Notes: generated by a model from the letters alone, not told the origin. 64,000 nucleotides of DNA from Agromyces cerinus (GCF_016907835.1 NZ_JAFBCT010000001.1:1054001-1118000), one strand, 5' to 3'; positions 17,557 through 27,562 are shown, counted from the first letter of the stretch. Numbers and translations: made by a program.

Positions 17557-19106
17557 TGCCGGTCGCGCGCACGCGTGCCGTCGCCCTCCTCGGCCTGACC
17601 GGTTCGGTCGTCGAGGTCGAGGCCGACCTGTCCTCGCAGCTTCCGGCGTTCGTCATCATCGGCCTGCCCGACGCGGCCCTCGGCGAGGCGCGCGACCGGG
17701 TGCGGGCGGCGGCCGTGAACGCCGGTTGCCCGCTCCCGCAGCGGCGGCTCACCGTCAACCTCTCGCCCGCGGCCCTTCCGAAGCACGGTTCGGGGTTCGA
17801 CCTCGCGATCGCCGTCGCGTGCCTCGCCGCGGCGGGTGGGATCTCCGCCGAGTCGGTCGAACGGGTCGTGCACCTCGGCGAGCTCGGCCTCGATGGCCGG
17901 CTCCGGCCGATCGACGGCATCCTCCCCGCCGTGCTCGCGGCCGTGCGCTCCGGCTACGACACGGTCATGGTGCCGACGGCCAACGCCGACGAGGCGGGCC
18001 TCGTGCCCGGCGTCGCCGTGATCGGGGTCGCCTCGCTGCTCGACGCGGCGGTGCATCACGGGGGCGTCTACGACGACCGGGCGTTCGAGGCGGTGCCGGC
18101 GCCCGACCGGGCCGATCCCTCCGGAGCGGTCGAGGAGCCGCACGGGGACCTCGCCGACGTCTCGGGCAACGACGACGCCGTCGAGGCGCTGCTCGCGGCC
18201 GCGGCGGGCGGCCACCACGTGTTCCTGCTCGGCCCGCCCGGTGCAGGCAAGACGATGCTGGCGTCGCGCCTTCCCGGCATCCTGCCCGATCTCGACGCCG
18301 ACGAGGCGCTCGAGGTCGCCTCGCTCCGATCGCTCTCCGGTCGGCCGCCGGTCGCGGGCCTCTCGCATCGCCCGCCGTTCGAGGCGCCGCACCACACGGC
18401 CACGGCCGCCGCGATGGTCGGCGGCGGCAGCCGACTCATCCGACCCGGTGCGGCGGCGCGCGCCTCGCACGGCGTGCTCTTCCTCGACGAGGCGCCCGAA
18501 TTCCCCTCCGCCGTGCTCGACGTGCTGCGACAACCGCTCGAATCGGGGTCCATCGCCATCCACCGGGCGAACGCCGTCGCCTCGTTCCCGGCCCGATTCC
18601 AGCTCGTGATCGCCGCCAATCCGTGTCCGTGCGGCAATCACGGGTCGAAGGGCGCGGAGTGCACCTGCCCGCCGAACGCACGCAGACGCTACCTGGCCCG
18701 CATCTCCGGCCCGCTGCTCGACCGCATCGACGTGCAGCTCAAGGTGCCCCGCATCACCGCAGCGGGACTTCGCGTCGCGGCCGAGCGGCCGGGCATCTCG
18801 ACGGCAGTCGCACGGCAGCGGGTGGTCGAGGCTCGAGCTCGCGCCGCCCGCCGATTGCGCGGCACCCCCTGGCGCACCAACTCGCAGATGCCGGGACCCT
18901 GGTTGCGCGGCGCAGGTGGACTCCACCCGGGCGGTCGCGCGACCGCCGACCTCGACCGTGCGCTCGAACTCGGCGGCGTCACCATGCGCGGCTACGACCG
19001 CATCCTCAAGGTCGCGTGGACACTCGCCGACCTCGACGGCGCGGATGTCCCGGGCCTCGACCACGTCGGCCGTGCACTCTTCCTCAGAAAGGGGCTCCCA
19101 CTGTGA
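17556..19106 (+). CDS. comM: YifB/ComM family Mg-chelatase-like AAA+ ATPase
   Basis: A 516-residue protein. An N-terminal Lon-protease-like domain (LPAFVIIGLPDAALGEARDR) precedes an AAA+ module with Walker A LLGPPGAGKTML near residue 230 and Walker B VLFLDEAPEF. A Cys-rich loop, NPCPCGNHGSKG then ECTCPP, and a C-terminal Mg-chelatase-like helical domain follow. ComM is a hexameric helicase that promotes branch migration during integration of transforming DNA in Vibrio; its role here is inferred. It overlaps yraN and dprA. Confidence 0.94.
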   Translation: MPVARTRAVALLGLTGSVVEVEADLSSQLPAFVIIGLPDAALGEARDRVRAAAVNAGCPLPQRRLTVNLSPAALPKHGSGFDLAIAVACLAAAGGISAESVERVVHLGELGLDGRLRPIDGILPAVLAAVRSGYDTVMVPTANADEAGLVPGVAVIGVASLLDAAVHHGGVYDDRAFEAVPAPDRADPSGAVEEPHGDLADVSGNDDAVEALLAAAAGGHHVFLLGPPGAGKTMLASRLPGILPDLDADEALEVASLRSLSGRPPVAGLSHRPPFEAPHHTATAAAMVGGGSRLIRPGAAARASHGVLFLDEAPEFPSAVLDVLRQPLESGSIAIHRANAVASFPARFQLVIAANPCPCGNHGSKGAECTCPPNARRRYLARISGPLLDRIDVQLKVPRITAAGLRVAAERPGISTAVARQRVVEARARAARRLRGTPWRTNSQMPGPWLRGAGGLHPGGRATADLDRALELGGVTMRGYDRILKVAWTLADLDGADVPGLDHVGRALFLRKGLPL

Positions 19107-20347
19107 GTACCGTCCATCGCGAAGCGAACGGGCTGCGCGCCGCGCTCTCGACGGTTCGATCCACGCCGATCGCCGACGGCTCCACCCTCGACGAGATCTT
19201 CGCCCGCGCACTGCTGGGGTCGGTCGCCGAACCCGGTGACGGACTCCTCGGCCGTGCGATCGACGCCATCGGAGCGATCGGGGCGGCAGAGGTCCTCCTC
19301 GACTCCGCGAGCCCGGCCGTCCTCGTCGACGCGCTGACGCGGGCGGGCGGCTCGATCGACGCTCGCGAAGCTGAGACGGGCCTCGCACGCTGGTCGCCGC
19401 GGCTCGATCACGGTGCGTTCGCGCGATCGCTCGAACAGGCTGCTCGGGTCGGGGCCCACCTGCTCCTGCCGAGCGATGCCGCCTGGCCCGTCGGGGTCGA
19501 CGAACTCGGCATCCACGCTCCGCTCGGGCTCTGGGTTCGCGGTCGCGAGCACGCGCTCGGGTCGTCGGCATCGATCTCGCTCGTCGGCGCCCGAGCCGCA
19601 ACAGGCTACGGCGAGCACGTCACCATGGAGGCATCCGCCGGGCTCGTCGATCGCGGGTTCACCGTCGTCAGCGGCGGCGCCTACGGCATCGACGGCATGG
19701 CGCACCGTTCGGCGCTCGCAAGCGACGGCACCACGGTCGCCTTCCTCGCCGGCGGAGTCGACCGGTTCTACCCGATGGGGCACGAGACGCTGCTCGCCCG
19801 CATCGTCGCGACCGGAGCGGTCGTCTCCGAACTGCCCTGCGGCGCCGCGCCTACGAAGTGGAGGTTCCTCCAGCGCAACAGATTGATTGCGGCTGCGAGT
19901 GAGGGCACGGTCGTGCTCGAGGCAGGGTTCCGCTCAGGGTCTCTGAACACTGCGGGGCATGCGGCCGCGCTCGGGCGGCCGCTCGGCGCGGTGCCCGGCC
20001 CGGTCACGAGCCCCGCCTCAGCCGGGTGCCATCGGCTGCTCCGCGAATACGACGCCGTCTGCGTCACCGACGCCGAGCAGATGGCCGAGCTCGTCGGGGG
20101 AGCACGACGTCCCGGGGGTCGGGCGGCCGATCCGACATCCGACGATCGCGGCACCGGCATGGCGACGTCTCACGATGCGGTGCGCGTGCTCGACGCGCTG
20201 AGCACCCGCAGTCCTCGCGAGTTGGCCGACGTCGCACGTCGGTGCGGCATGACACCGTCGTCGGTGATGGGCGTGCTCGGCGGGCTCGAGGCCATCGCTC
20301 AGGCCAAGCGGCATCCGCTCGGCTGGTTGCGGGTCAGGCGCGGATGA
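19103..20347 (+). CDS. dprA: DNA processing protein DprA
   Basis: A 414-residue single-strand DNA-binding protein that loads RecA. The Rossmann-type core shows SLVGARAATGYG, VVSGGAYGIDGMAHRSAL and FLQRNRLIAAASEGTVVLEA, the FxxRNRxI family motif. A C-terminal winged helix begins near AVRVLDALSTRSPRELADVA. The GTG start overlaps the comM stop. After the stop there are three TGGCGCG units at 13-bp intervals (20351-20383), a small local repeat. Confidence 0.95.
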   Translation: MSTVHREANGLRAALSTVRSTPIADGSTLDEIFARALLGSVAEPGDGLLGRAIDAIGAIGAAEVLLDSASPAVLVDALTRAGGSIDAREAETGLARWSPRLDHGAFARSLEQAARVGAHLLLPSDAAWPVGVDELGIHAPLGLWVRGREHALGSSASISLVGARAATGYGEHVTMEASAGLVDRGFTVVSGGAYGIDGMAHRSALASDGTTVAFLAGGVDRFYPMGHETLLARIVATGAVVSELPCGAAPTKWRFLQRNRLIAAASEGTVVLEAGFRSGSLNTAGHAAALGRPLGAVPGPVTSPASAGCHRLLREYDAVCVTDAEQMAELVGGARRPGGRAADPTSDDRGTGMATSHDAVRVLDALSTRSPRELADVARRCGMTPSSVMGVLGGLEAIAQAKRHPLGWLRVRRG

Positions 20348-20423
20348 CGGTGGCGCGCTCCGTTGGCGCGCTTCGGTGGCGCGTCGGCGGCACGCCCTAG
20401 GCTGACGGCAGAAGGAGGGCTCG

Positions 20424-21332
20424 ATGCAGCACCCGCAACTCGGCCGGTATCCGGCTGCCCGACAGGTCATCGCCCAGATCAGTGACACGCACCTCCTGCG
20501 CGGCGGTGAGCCGCTCGGTGGTGTCGCCGATACGGTTCGGGCACTGGCGCAGGTCTCCGCACAGCTCGAGCGGCTCGGTGGCGGTGTCGACGCGATCGTC
20601 GTCACCGGCGATGTCGCCGACCTGGGTGAGTCCGACGCCTACCGCCTCGCTCGCGCCGCGCTCGAGCCCCTCGCCGAGCGCATGGGCGCTCGACTCGTCT
20701 GGGTGATGGGCAACCATGACGAGCGCGCCGCGTTCCGCAGCGAGCTGCTCGGCGAACCCGCGAGCGATGCGCCGGTGCACCGCGTCGTCGACGTCGAGGG
20801 ACTCCGCATCATCGCCCTCGACTCCACCGTCCCCGATTACCACCACGGCGAGCTCGACGATGCATCGCTCTATTGGCTCGCAGCCGCCCTCGAGACGCCC
20901 GCCGAGCACGGCACCGTCATCGCGCTGCATCACGCGCCCATCGCCACGCCGCTCGCGCTGATGGACGTGCTCGAGCTCCGCGGACAAGACCGTCTCGCCG
21001 AGGTCGTCCGCGGCCGGGATGTTCGGCTGATCCTCGGCGGTCACCTGCACTACGCGACGAATGGGAGCTTCGCGGGCATCCCCGTCTCCGTCGCCGGGGC
21101 CACCGCGTACACGATGGACCTCTCCGCGTCGCCGCGGGATCTCGTGGGCGTCGACGGCGGGCGATCCTTCTCCCTCGTGCACCTCTACGACGACGGCATC
21201 GTGACCTCGGTCGTGCCGGTGGGGCCGTACTCGCCCGTCACGACGCTCGATGAGGTCTTCCTCGACGAGATCGAGTCGCTGTCGCCTGAGGCTCGTCTCG
21301 AGCGGTTCTCCCGCAAACTCGGCACGGAGTGA
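20424..21332 (+). CDS. Metallophosphoesterase, CpdA-like
   Basis: A 302-residue calcineurin-type phosphoesterase. All metal-binding blocks are present: [39 protein letters not shown] and LGGHLHYA. The arrangement matches CpdA/Icc enzymes that hydrolyse cyclic nucleotides or related phosphodiesters; the substrate is not determinable here. An AAGGAGG-type ribosome site precedes the ATG. A -10-like TAGGCT lies at 20398-20403. Confidence 0.88.
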   Translation: MQHPQLGRYPAARQVIAQISDTHLLRGGEPLGGVADTVRALAQVSAQLERLGGGVDAIVVTGDVADLGESDAYRLARAALEPLAERMGARLVWVMGNHDERAAFRSELLGEPASDAPVHRVVDVEGLRIIALDSTVPDYHHGELDDASLYWLAAALETPAEHGTVIALHHAPIATPLALMDVLELRGQDRLAEVVRGRDVRLILGGHLHYATNGSFAGIPVSVAGATAYTMDLSASPRDLVGVDGGRSFSLVHLYDDGIVTSVVPVGPYSPVTTLDEVFLDEIESLSPEARLERFSRKLGTE

Positions 21333-21396
21333 GTTCGACCACCGCTTCAGGGCGTGCCGTGCGTCGCGCAGGCGTGCACGGGAGCAAGCTGGAGTC

Positions 21397-22365
21397 GTGA
21401 ACCTCGACCAGCTGCTCGACGACTACCTGTCGCACGTCGCGGTCGAGCGCGGATACTCCCCGCACACCGTCGCCGCCTACCGCAGCGATCTCATCGAGCT
21501 CATCGCCTTCGCCGATGCGCGCGGCGGTACCGAGGCACCCGCCATCGACCTGCCGCTGCTGCGTGACTGGCTCTGGGCGGCCACCGAACGAGGGCTCGCC
21601 CGAACGAGCATCGCCCGGCGCGCGGCATCCGCTCGGGGATTCACCGCTTGGCTCACCCGGCGCGGGCTGCTCGACGCCGATCCCGGCGTGCGCCTCAAGG
21701 CGCCGCGGGCGCAGCGCACCCTGCCGCGCGTCGTCACCGAAGCGGCCGTCACCGATGCGCTCGCCGCACTGTCGGCGCGGGCTGCCGGTGGCGCGCCCGC
21801 CGAGGTGCGCGACCTCGCGATCATCGAATTGCTCTACGCGTCGGCGCTGCGCGTCTCGGAGCTGGTGGGGCTCGATCTCGACGACATCGATCGACGGCGG
21901 CGCGTCGTGCGCGTGCTCGGCAAGGGCTCGAAAGAGCGGATGGTTCCCTATGGGGCCCCAGCAGCTCGGGCGATCGACCGCTATCTCGACGAGGCGCGGC
22001 CGGAGATCGTCGCGACTGCGACTGCGACTGCGACTGCGACTGCGAGTGGGAGTCTGAGTGCCGGCGGGGGCGCCACACCGCCCGAGACGCGTGCGGTGTT
22101 CCTCGGCGCCCGCGGCGGTCGCATGGGTGTGCGCAGCGTCTACCGGCTCGTCGCGGCGATCCTCGCGGAGATCCCGGGCACCGGCCCGAGCGGGCCGCAC
22201 GCCTTCCGGCACACTGCGGCGACGCACCTGCTCGACGGCGGCGCCGACCTGCGTGCCGTGCAGGAGTTCCTGGGGCACGCGAGCCTCGGCACCACCCAGA
22301 TCTACACGCACGTGTCGTCGGAGCGGCTGAAACAGAGCTACCGCACGGCGCACCCCCGCGCCTGA
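21397..22365 (+). CDS. xerC: Tyrosine recombinase XerC
   Basis: A 322-residue site-specific recombinase for chromosome dimer resolution. An N-terminal SAM-like DNA-binding domain is followed by the catalytic domain with R152 ([12 protein letters not shown]), the GKGSKER lysine hairpin, H268 and R271 ([10 protein letters not shown]), H294 (LGHASLG) and nucleophile Y303 (QIYTHV). Between the lysine hairpin and H268, residues 206-216 are an Ala-Thr repeat encoded by a hexanucleotide tandem repeat. The GTG start is supported by family alignment. It ends 1 nt from the convergent peptidase gene. Confidence 0.93.
   Translation: MNLDQLLDDYLSHVAVERGYSPHTVAAYRSDLIELIAFADARGGTEAPAIDLPLLRDWLWAATERGLARTSIARRAASARGFTAWLTRRGLLDADPGVRLKAPRAQRTLPRVVTEAAVTDALAALSARAAGGAPAEVRDLAIIELLYASALRVSELVGLDLDDIDRRRRVVRVLGKGSKERMVPYGAPAARAIDRYLDEARPEIVATATATATATASGSLSAGGGATPPETRAVFLGARGGRMGVRSVYRLVAAILAEIPGTGPSGPHAFRHTAATHLLDGGADLRAVQEFLGHASLGTTQIYTHVSSERLKQSYRTAHPRA
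22012..22047 (+). repeat. Hexanucleotide tandem repeat inside xerC
   Basis: Five exact GCGACT units run from 22012 to 22041, followed by a one-base variant, GCGAGT (22042-22047), and two decayed units, GGGAGT and CTGAGT. The 6-bp unit keeps frame and encodes Ala-Thr dipeptides. Slippage would change the linker length without breaking the gene. Confidence 0.9.
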
Positions 22366-22366
22366 C

Positions 22367-22957
22367 TCACCCCGACGGCAGCAACACCGCGCGCGGAAGG
22401 CCGCCGAGGAAGAGGTACGGCGAGACGTACTCCCCGTCGACGCGGACGCCGAAGTGGACACAGCCGGAGGCGCAGTGCCCGCCCATCGAGACGGTGCCGA
22501 TCGGATCGCCTGCCGTGACAGACGCCCCTGCCTCCACGAGCGCGGCGACCGGCTCGATCGCGCTCACGACGCCGTCGCCGTGGTCGATCGCGATGACCGG
22601 CCGACCCGCGACCATGCCCGCGAAGCTGACCACGCCGGGCGCTGGAGCGACGACGGAGGCAGCGGGCGCCGACGCGATGTCGATGCCGCGATGACCGGCG
22701 GTGTACGGCGTGGGCGGCGCTCGGAACGGGGCGACGACGCGAATCGGGGCCGGGACCGGCCATCGCCACGGCTCCTCCGGCACGGACCGTTCGGATGCGC
22801 CGGCCGCATCGACCTGCGCGGCTTCCCCTGGTGAGGGGGCGAACGTCGTTGCAGAGGCCGCTGAGCCGGTCGCGACCATTGCGAGCACGGCGATGATGGA
22901 GAAGGACGCGGACTGGCGCGCAGTGCGCCGCCGGCCGATCGGTGTCGGGGCGTTCAT
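22367..22957 (-). CDS. Secreted M23-family (LytM-like) peptidase with altered HxH site
   Basis: A 196-residue protein. A basic N-terminus (RRRTARQS) and hydrophobic stretch (FSIIAVLAMVATGSAASA) form a Sec signal peptide. The M23 domain has the zinc-ligand block GHRGIDIAS (H-x3-D) and a C-terminal CASGCVHFGVRVDGEYV. In active M23 enzymes this block is HxHF; here the first His is Cys (CVHF). The zinc-ligand His remains, so metal binding may persist while catalysis is doubtful. It may act as a cell-wall amidase or endopeptidase activator. Confidence 0.82.
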   Translation of the reverse strand: MNAPTPIGRRRTARQSASFSIIAVLAMVATGSAASATTFAPSPGEAAQVDAAGASERSVPEEPWRWPVPAPIRVVAPFRAPPTPYTAGHRGIDIASAPAASVVAPAPGVVSFAGMVAGRPVIAIDHGDGVVSAIEPVAALVEAGASVTAGDPIGTVSMGGHCASGCVHFGVRVDGEYVSPYLFLGGLPRAVLLPSG

Positions 22958-23035
22958 GATCCGATGATCGGCGTTCACGTGGCATCCGCTCGTGCCGTCG
23001 GCGTGAGATGTGGAAGTGCACGCGTCTGCCGCGGT

Positions 23036-23063
23036 TTGGGAGGCCGAGTGCCGGTGGTAGAGT
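23036..23063 (+). promoter_or_regulatory. Predicted rpsB promoter
   Basis: TTGGGA (23036-23041) and TAGAGT (23058-23063) are spaced by 16 nt. The implied transcript has a 5' UTR of roughly 160 nt containing the hairpins at 23072-23193. Confidence 0.5.
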
Positions 23064-23071
23064 ATCGGGAG

Positions 23072-23193
23072 CACCCCGGTCTTCCGGGGTGACTACGCGC
23101 GCCATTTCGGCCGACGACTCCACTCAGTCCAGTTCTCTGCTTCATCGCAGAAACCGGCGGAGCCGTGCCGGGCGCCAGGGCTCCAGCCGCCGG
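23072..23193 (+). ncRNA. Structured 5' leader of rpsB-tsf
   Basis: A perfect 8-bp stem with a TCTT loop (CACCCCGG/CCGGGGTG, 23072-23091) is followed by a larger hairpin at 23154-23193. The larger one has an outer stem CCGGCG/CGCCGG, an inner stem GAGCC/GGCTC and a 4-nt bulge. The ribosome site AAAGGAG (23214-23220) lies outside both. A leader of this size before rpsB suggests feedback by S2, as known for rpsB leaders in other bacteria; the specific family is not established. Confidence 0.5.
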
Positions 23194-23228
23194 CCGGAGC
23201 GACAACTGAGAACAAAGGAGTACGGCTC

Positions 23229-24170
23229 ATGGCCGTCGTCACCATTCGCCAGCTGCTCGACAGCGGCGTTCACTTCGGGCACCAGACCCGCCGTTGGAAC
23301 CCGAAGATGAAGCGCTTCATCCTGACGGAGCGTTCGGGCAGCTACATCATCGACCTGCAGCAGTCGCTTGCCTACATCGACAAGACGTACGACTTCGTGC
23401 GCGAGACGGTCGCCCACGGCGGCACCATCCTCTTCGTCGGCACCAAGAAGCAGGCGCAGAACGCGATCGCCGAGCAGGCGACCCGCGTCGGCCAGCCCTA
23501 CGTGAACCAGCGCTGGCTCGGTGGCCTCCTCACCAACTTCCAGACGGTCTCCAAGCGCCTCGCGCGCATGAAGGAGCTCGAGGAGCTCGACTTCGAAGGC
23601 ACCACGAGTGGCTTCACCAAGAAGGAACTCCTCATCAAGAAGCGCGAGCTCGACAAGCTGCACAAGTCGCTCGGCGGTATCCGCAACCTGACGAAGACGC
23701 CGTCGGCGCTCTGGGTTGTCGACACCAAGAAGGAGCACCTCGCGATCGACGAGGCCAAGAAGCTCGGCATCCCCGTCATCGGCATCCTCGACACCAACTG
23801 CGACCCCGACGAGGTCCAGTACCCGATCCCGGGCAACGACGACGCGATCCGTTCGGTGAGCCTGCTCACCCGCATCGTCGCCGACGCTGCTGCTGAGGGC
23901 CTCATCGAGCGCCACCAGAAGCCCGAGGCCGAGGGCAACGTCTCCGCCGTCGAGCCGCTCGCCGAGTGGGAGCAGGAGCTCCTCCAGGCCGGCTCCGAGA
24001 CCACCCCGGCGCAGGCTTCGGCCGAGACCGAGGTCGTCGCCGAGACCGTCGAAGAGGCCAAGGCCGAAGCTGCCGAGGTCGTCGACGAGGCCGCGACCGA
24101 GGTCGCCGCGACCGAGACCGCTGCCGACGTCGAAGGCGCCGAGGCTGCCGAAGCCGCCGAGTCCAAGTAA
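23229..24170 (+). CDS. rpsB: 30S ribosomal protein S2
   Basis: A 313-residue protein beginning [19 protein letters not shown], the S2 signature. [14 protein letters not shown] and [15 protein letters not shown] are the other S2 blocks. The last 55 or so residues are an Ala/Glu/Val-rich acidic extension absent from short S2 proteins and common in actinobacteria. AAAGGAG lies 8 nt before the ATG. It is followed after 28 nt by tsf, the conserved rpsB-tsf operon. Confidence 0.98.
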   Translation: MAVVTIRQLLDSGVHFGHQTRRWNPKMKRFILTERSGSYIIDLQQSLAYIDKTYDFVRETVAHGGTILFVGTKKQAQNAIAEQATRVGQPYVNQRWLGGLLTNFQTVSKRLARMKELEELDFEGTTSGFTKKELLIKKRELDKLHKSLGGIRNLTKTPSALWVVDTKKEHLAIDEAKKLGIPVIGILDTNCDPDEVQYPIPGNDDAIRSVSLLTRIVADAAAEGLIERHQKPEAEGNVSAVEPLAEWEQELLQAGSETTPAQASAETEVVAETVEEAKAEAAEVVDEAATEVAATETAADVEGAEAAEAAESK

Positions 24171-24198
24171 GACCACGAGTTCAGGAGACTTCAGAGAT

Positions 24199-25029
24199 AT
24201 GGCTAACTTCACTCTCGAAGACGTCAAGAACCTGCGCGAGCGCCTCGGCACCGGCATGGTCGACACGAAGAACGCACTCGTCGAGGCCGACGGCGACATG
24301 GAGAAGGCGGTCGAGATCCTCCGCCTGAAGGGCGCGAAGGGCAACGCCAAGCGCGCCGACCGCTCCACCGCCGAGGGTCTCGTCGCCGCCGTCGACAACG
24401 GCGACGGCACCGCGACCATGATCGAGCTCGCCTGCGAGACCGACTTCGTGGCCAAGGGCGACAAGTTCGTCGGCCTCGCCGACCGCGTGCTCGCTGCGGT
24501 CGCAGCTGCTCGTGCCGAGAACCTCGAGGCTGCACTCGCCGCTCCGGCCGACGGCAAGACCGTCGCGACCGTGATCGACGAAGAGGCCGCGATCCTCGGC
24601 GAGAAGGTCGAGCTCCGTCGCGTCCGTCTCGTCAAGGGCGAGCAGTTCTCGATCTACCTGCACAAGACGTCGAAGGACCTCCCGCCGCAGGTCGGCGTCG
24701 TGCTCGGCTACGCCGGCACCGACGCTGAGACGGCCCGTTCGGTCGCGCAGCACATCTCGTTCGCGAACCCGGAGTACCTCACGCGTGAGGAAGTTCCGGC
24801 GGAGTCGGTCGAGAAGGAGCGCGCGATCGTCGAGCAGATCTCGCGCGAGGAGGGCAAGCCCGAGGCCGCCCTCCCGAAGATCATCGAAGGCCGCCTCGGT
24901 GCGTACTTCAAGCAGGTCGCGCTGCTCGAGCAGGACTACGCGAAGGACAACAAGCTGTCCGTCGCGAAGGTGCTCGAGGGTGCAGGCCTCACGGTGAGCG
25001 ACTTCGCTCGCTTCAAGGTCGGCGCGTAA
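24199..25029 (+). CDS. tsf: Elongation factor Ts
   Basis: A 276-residue nucleotide-exchange factor that regenerates EF-Tu-[22 protein letters not shown] is the N-terminal UBA-like domain, with the EF-Tu-contacting block [15 protein letters not shown] following. A full-length core and C-terminal coiled-coil region complete it. It is the second gene of the rpsB-tsf operon and is closed by a strong terminator at 25038. Confidence 0.98.
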   Translation: MANFTLEDVKNLRERLGTGMVDTKNALVEADGDMEKAVEILRLKGAKGNAKRADRSTAEGLVAAVDNGDGTATMIELACETDFVAKGDKFVGLADRVLAAVAAARAENLEAALAAPADGKTVATVIDEEAAILGEKVELRRVRLVKGEQFSIYLHKTSKDLPPQVGVVLGYAGTDAETARSVAQHISFANPEYLTREEVPAESVEKERAIVEQISREEGKPEAALPKIIEGRLGAYFKQVALLEQDYAKDNKLSVAKVLEGAGLTVSDFARFKVGA

Positions 25030-25037
25030 GTGCCTCG

Positions 25038-25073
25038 AAGGAGTCCGGATCGTTCGCGATCCGGACTCCTTTG
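25038..25073 (+). terminator. Intrinsic terminator after tsf
   Basis: A perfect 15-bp stem (25038-25052 with 25057-25071) closed by a TTCG tetraloop and followed by TTT. This is the clearest Rho-independent terminator in the window. Confidence 0.9.
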
Positions 25074-25195
25074 CTGTGTCCGGAGGGATTCCGGATGCCG
25101 GGCGGGTCGTGCCCGTCGAAAACACCCGAGCACCGGCACTGCGCCGGGCTCGGCGAACCAGTAGCTTTGACCCCAGAGGGGAAGGATCGGTCAGG

Positions 25196-25927
25196 ATGAC
25201 GGAACGCAAGCGCAGGGTCCTGCTGAAACTCTCGGGGGAGGCGTTCGGCGCCGGTGCCCTCGGGGTGAATCCCGACGTGATCAGCGCGCTCGCGCGGGAG
25301 ATCGCCGATGCCGCGCGCACGGTCGAGATCGCGATCGTCGTCGGCGGCGGCAACTTCTTCCGCGGCGCCGAGCTCTCGCAGCGCGGCATGGACCGCGGCC
25401 GGGCCGACTACATGGGCATGCTCGGCACCGTGATGAACGCGCTCGCCCTGCAGGACTTCCTCGAGCAGGCAGGCGCCGAGACGCGCGTGCAGTCGGCCAT
25501 CTCGATGACGCAGGTCGCAGAGCCGTACATTCCGCGTCGTGCCGAGCGGCACCTCGAGAAGGGCCGCGTCGTCATCTTCGGCGCCGGCGCCGGCCTGCCC
25601 TACTTCTCGACCGACACGGTCGCCGCGCAGCGTGCGCTGGAGATCGACGCCGAAGTCGTGCTCGTCGCGAAGAACGGCGTCGACGGCGTCTACTCCGACG
25701 ACCCGCGCACCAACCCCGACGCGCACAAGATCGACCGCATCAGCTACCAGGAAGCCCTGCAGCGGGGACTCAAGGTCGTCGACTCGACGGCGTTCAGCCT
25801 CTGCATGGACAACGGCATGCCCATGCAGGTCTTCGGCATGGCGCCGCACGGCAACGTCACCAAGGCGATCCTCGGCGCCGAACTCGGCACGATCGTCAGC
25901 AACGGCGAGCCCGCCTCCAGTCGATAG
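25196..25927 (+). CDS. pyrH: UMP kinase
   Basis: A 243-residue hexameric kinase making UDP from [42 protein letters not shown] and [16 protein letters not shown] are the family motifs. The ATG follows a purine-rich stretch at 25177-25185 and AGG just upstream. It is transcribed separately from tsf because of the terminator. frr follows, with a possible own -10 (TAGACT, 25925-25930) overlapping the pyrH stop. Confidence 0.97.
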   Translation: MTERKRRVLLKLSGEAFGAGALGVNPDVISALAREIADAARTVEIAIVVGGGNFFRGAELSQRGMDRGRADYMGMLGTVMNALALQDFLEQAGAETRVQSAISMTQVAEPYIPRRAERHLEKGRVVIFGAGAGLPYFSTDTVAAQRALEIDAEVVLVAKNGVDGVYSDDPRTNPDAHKIDRISYQEALQRGLKVVDSTAFSLCMDNGMPMQVFGMAPHGNVTKAILGAELGTIVSNGEPASSR

Positions 25928-25960
25928 ACTGTCCCGAGTAGCGAACCAGAAGGAGCCCCC

Positions 25961-26515
25961 GTGATCGCGGACGTACTTTCCGATGCCACCACTCGCATGC
26001 AGAAGGCCGTGGAGGTCGCCAAAGACGACTTCTCGAGCGTTCGCACCGGCCGGGCGAACCCCCAGCTCTTCCAGAAGATCATGGTGAGCTACTACGGCAC
26101 GCCGACGCCGCTCGCGCAGCTCGCCTCGCTCGCGAACCCCGAAGCACGCACCCTCGTGGTGACGCCCTACGACAAGGGCGCGCTGAAGGACATCGAGCAG
26201 GCCATCCGCGACACCCCGAACCTCGGGGCGAACCCCTCGAACGACGGCAACATCATTCGCGTGACGCTGCCCGAGCTGACGGAAGAGCGTCGCCGCGAGT
26301 TCGTCAAGATCGTGCGCGGCAAGGCCGAAGACGCACGCGTCTCGGTGCGCAACATCCGCCGCAAGGCGAAGGACGACCTCGACGCCCTCAAGGGCGACGT
26401 CGGCGATGACGAGGTTTCGCGCGCAGAGAAGGAACTCGAGCAGATCACGAAGTCCAATGTGGACGCGATCGACGACGCCCTGAAGCGCAAGGAAGCCGAA
26501 CTCCTCGAGGTCTGA
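25961..26515 (+). CDS. frr: Ribosome recycling factor
   Basis: A 184-residue protein of normal RRF length that splits post-termination ribosomes with [23 protein letters not shown] and [13 protein letters not shown] are N-terminal family blocks, and [14 protein letters not shown] lies in the hinge region. The GTG start is preceded by AGAAGGAG at a suitable distance. It sits in the conserved pyrH-frr-cdsA order. Confidence 0.97.
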   Translation: MIADVLSDATTRMQKAVEVAKDDFSSVRTGRANPQLFQKIMVSYYGTPTPLAQLASLANPEARTLVVTPYDKGALKDIEQAIRDTPNLGANPSNDGNIIRVTLPELTEERRREFVKIVRGKAEDARVSVRNIRRKAKDDLDALKGDVGDDEVSRAEKELEQITKSNVDAIDDALKRKEAELLEV

Positions 26516-26523
26516 GGCAGACG

Positions 26524-27507
26524 ATGTCAGGCGTCCCAGAAGAGGATGAGTCGGACGCCGGGGGAGCTGAACGAACCTCGCGCGAGGAGTTCCGTGCGCA
26601 GGTGCATGCCCGAAAGGCCGACCTGGAGCGGCAGTTCGAGGTCGGGAAGGCCCAGTTCGATCAGGCGCAGGAGAAGATCAAGGCCCGTACCGGGCGCAAC
26701 CTGATCCTCGCGACCCTCATCGGGCTCGGGTTCGGGGCGGTGCTCCTGCTCAGCCTCCTCGTGATCAAAGAGCTCTTCATGCTCTTCGCCGTGGTCATCG
26801 CCGCGTTCGCGAGCTACGAACTCGCCCAGGCGCTGCGCAAGGGCGGCTACCACGTGCCGCGCATCCCGACGGTCGTCGTCGCGGTCGCCGCCGTGCCGCT
26901 CGCCTACTACGGGGGCGCCGGCGGTCAGCTGATCGCGGTGCTCGGCGGCATCCTCATCGTCACGCTCTGGCGCCTCGGCGAACAGGCCGTGCCGGCGATG
27001 CGGCGCTCAGGCCGCGACCTCGGTCGCGACGTCGCCGCCGGTGCCTTCGTGCAGGGCTACGTGACGTTCCTCGCGACGTTCGCGGTCGTGCTCACCGCAG
27101 CGGAGGGCGGTGAACTCTGGACGCTCGCATTCATCGCAGTGGCGGTCGCAGCCGACACCGGCGCCTACGCGTTCGGCCTCATGCTCGGCAAGCACAAGAT
27201 GGCACCGGTCATCAGCCCGAAGAAGACCTGGGAGGGCTTCGCCGGCGGAGCGGGGGTCAGCCTCGTCGCCGGTGTGCTGCTCTCGACGCTGATGCTCGGC
27301 AACACCTGGTGGTTCGGCCTCATCTTCGGTGCGTCGATCTTCCTGACTGCGACCCTCGGCGACCTCGTCGAGTCGCTCATCAAGCGCGACATCGGCATCA
27401 AGGACATGAGTTCGTGGCTTCCGGGTCACGGTGGGTTCCTCGACCGGCTCGACTCGATCCTGCCGTCAGCCGCCGTCGCCTTCGTGGCATTCCGGATCTT
27501 CGGCTGA
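26524..27507 (+). CDS. cdsA: Phosphatidate cytidylyltransferase (CDP-diglyceride synthase)
   Basis: A 327-residue integral membrane enzyme making CDP-diacylglycerol for phospholipids. The C-terminal signature is complete: ESLIKRDIGIKDMSSWLPGH followed by GGFLDRLDS. About eight hydrophobic helices are visible. The first 55 residues form a charged, probably coiled-coil cytoplasmic extension (EEFRAQVHARKADLERQFE), longer than in typical CdsA. It starts 8 nt after frr. Confidence 0.95.
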   Translation: MSGVPEEDESDAGGAERTSREEFRAQVHARKADLERQFEVGKAQFDQAQEKIKARTGRNLILATLIGLGFGAVLLLSLLVIKELFMLFAVVIAAFASYELAQALRKGGYHVPRIPTVVVAVAAVPLAYYGGAGGQLIAVLGGILIVTLWRLGEQAVPAMRRSGRDLGRDVAAGAFVQGYVTFLATFAVVLTAAEGGELWTLAFIAVAVAADTGAYAFGLMLGKHKMAPVISPKKTWEGFAGGAGVSLVAGVLLSTLMLGNTWWFGLIFGASIFLTATLGDLVESLIKRDIGIKDMSSWLPGHGGFLDRLDSILPSAAVAFVAFRIFG

Positions 27508-27562
27508 GCGAATCCGCACCGGAGTGGGCGTTTCCGCACGGTCGCTCCGCAATAATGGAGCG

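Noticed and set aside
20351..20383. Three TGGCGCG units at 13-bp spacing after dprA
   Set aside because: The units are short and GC-only, easily expected by chance in this DNA; kept only as a note in the dprA entry.
22012..22047. Tandem repeat considered as a CRISPR-like or non-coding repeat
   Set aside because: Units are 6 bp without spacers and lie in frame in xerC, so it is a coding microsatellite.
23142..24635. Long minus-strand frame across rpsB and tsf
   Set aside because: Both ribosomal and elongation-factor genes on the plus strand are certain; the antisense frame is low-complexity Leu/Gly/Asp-rich.
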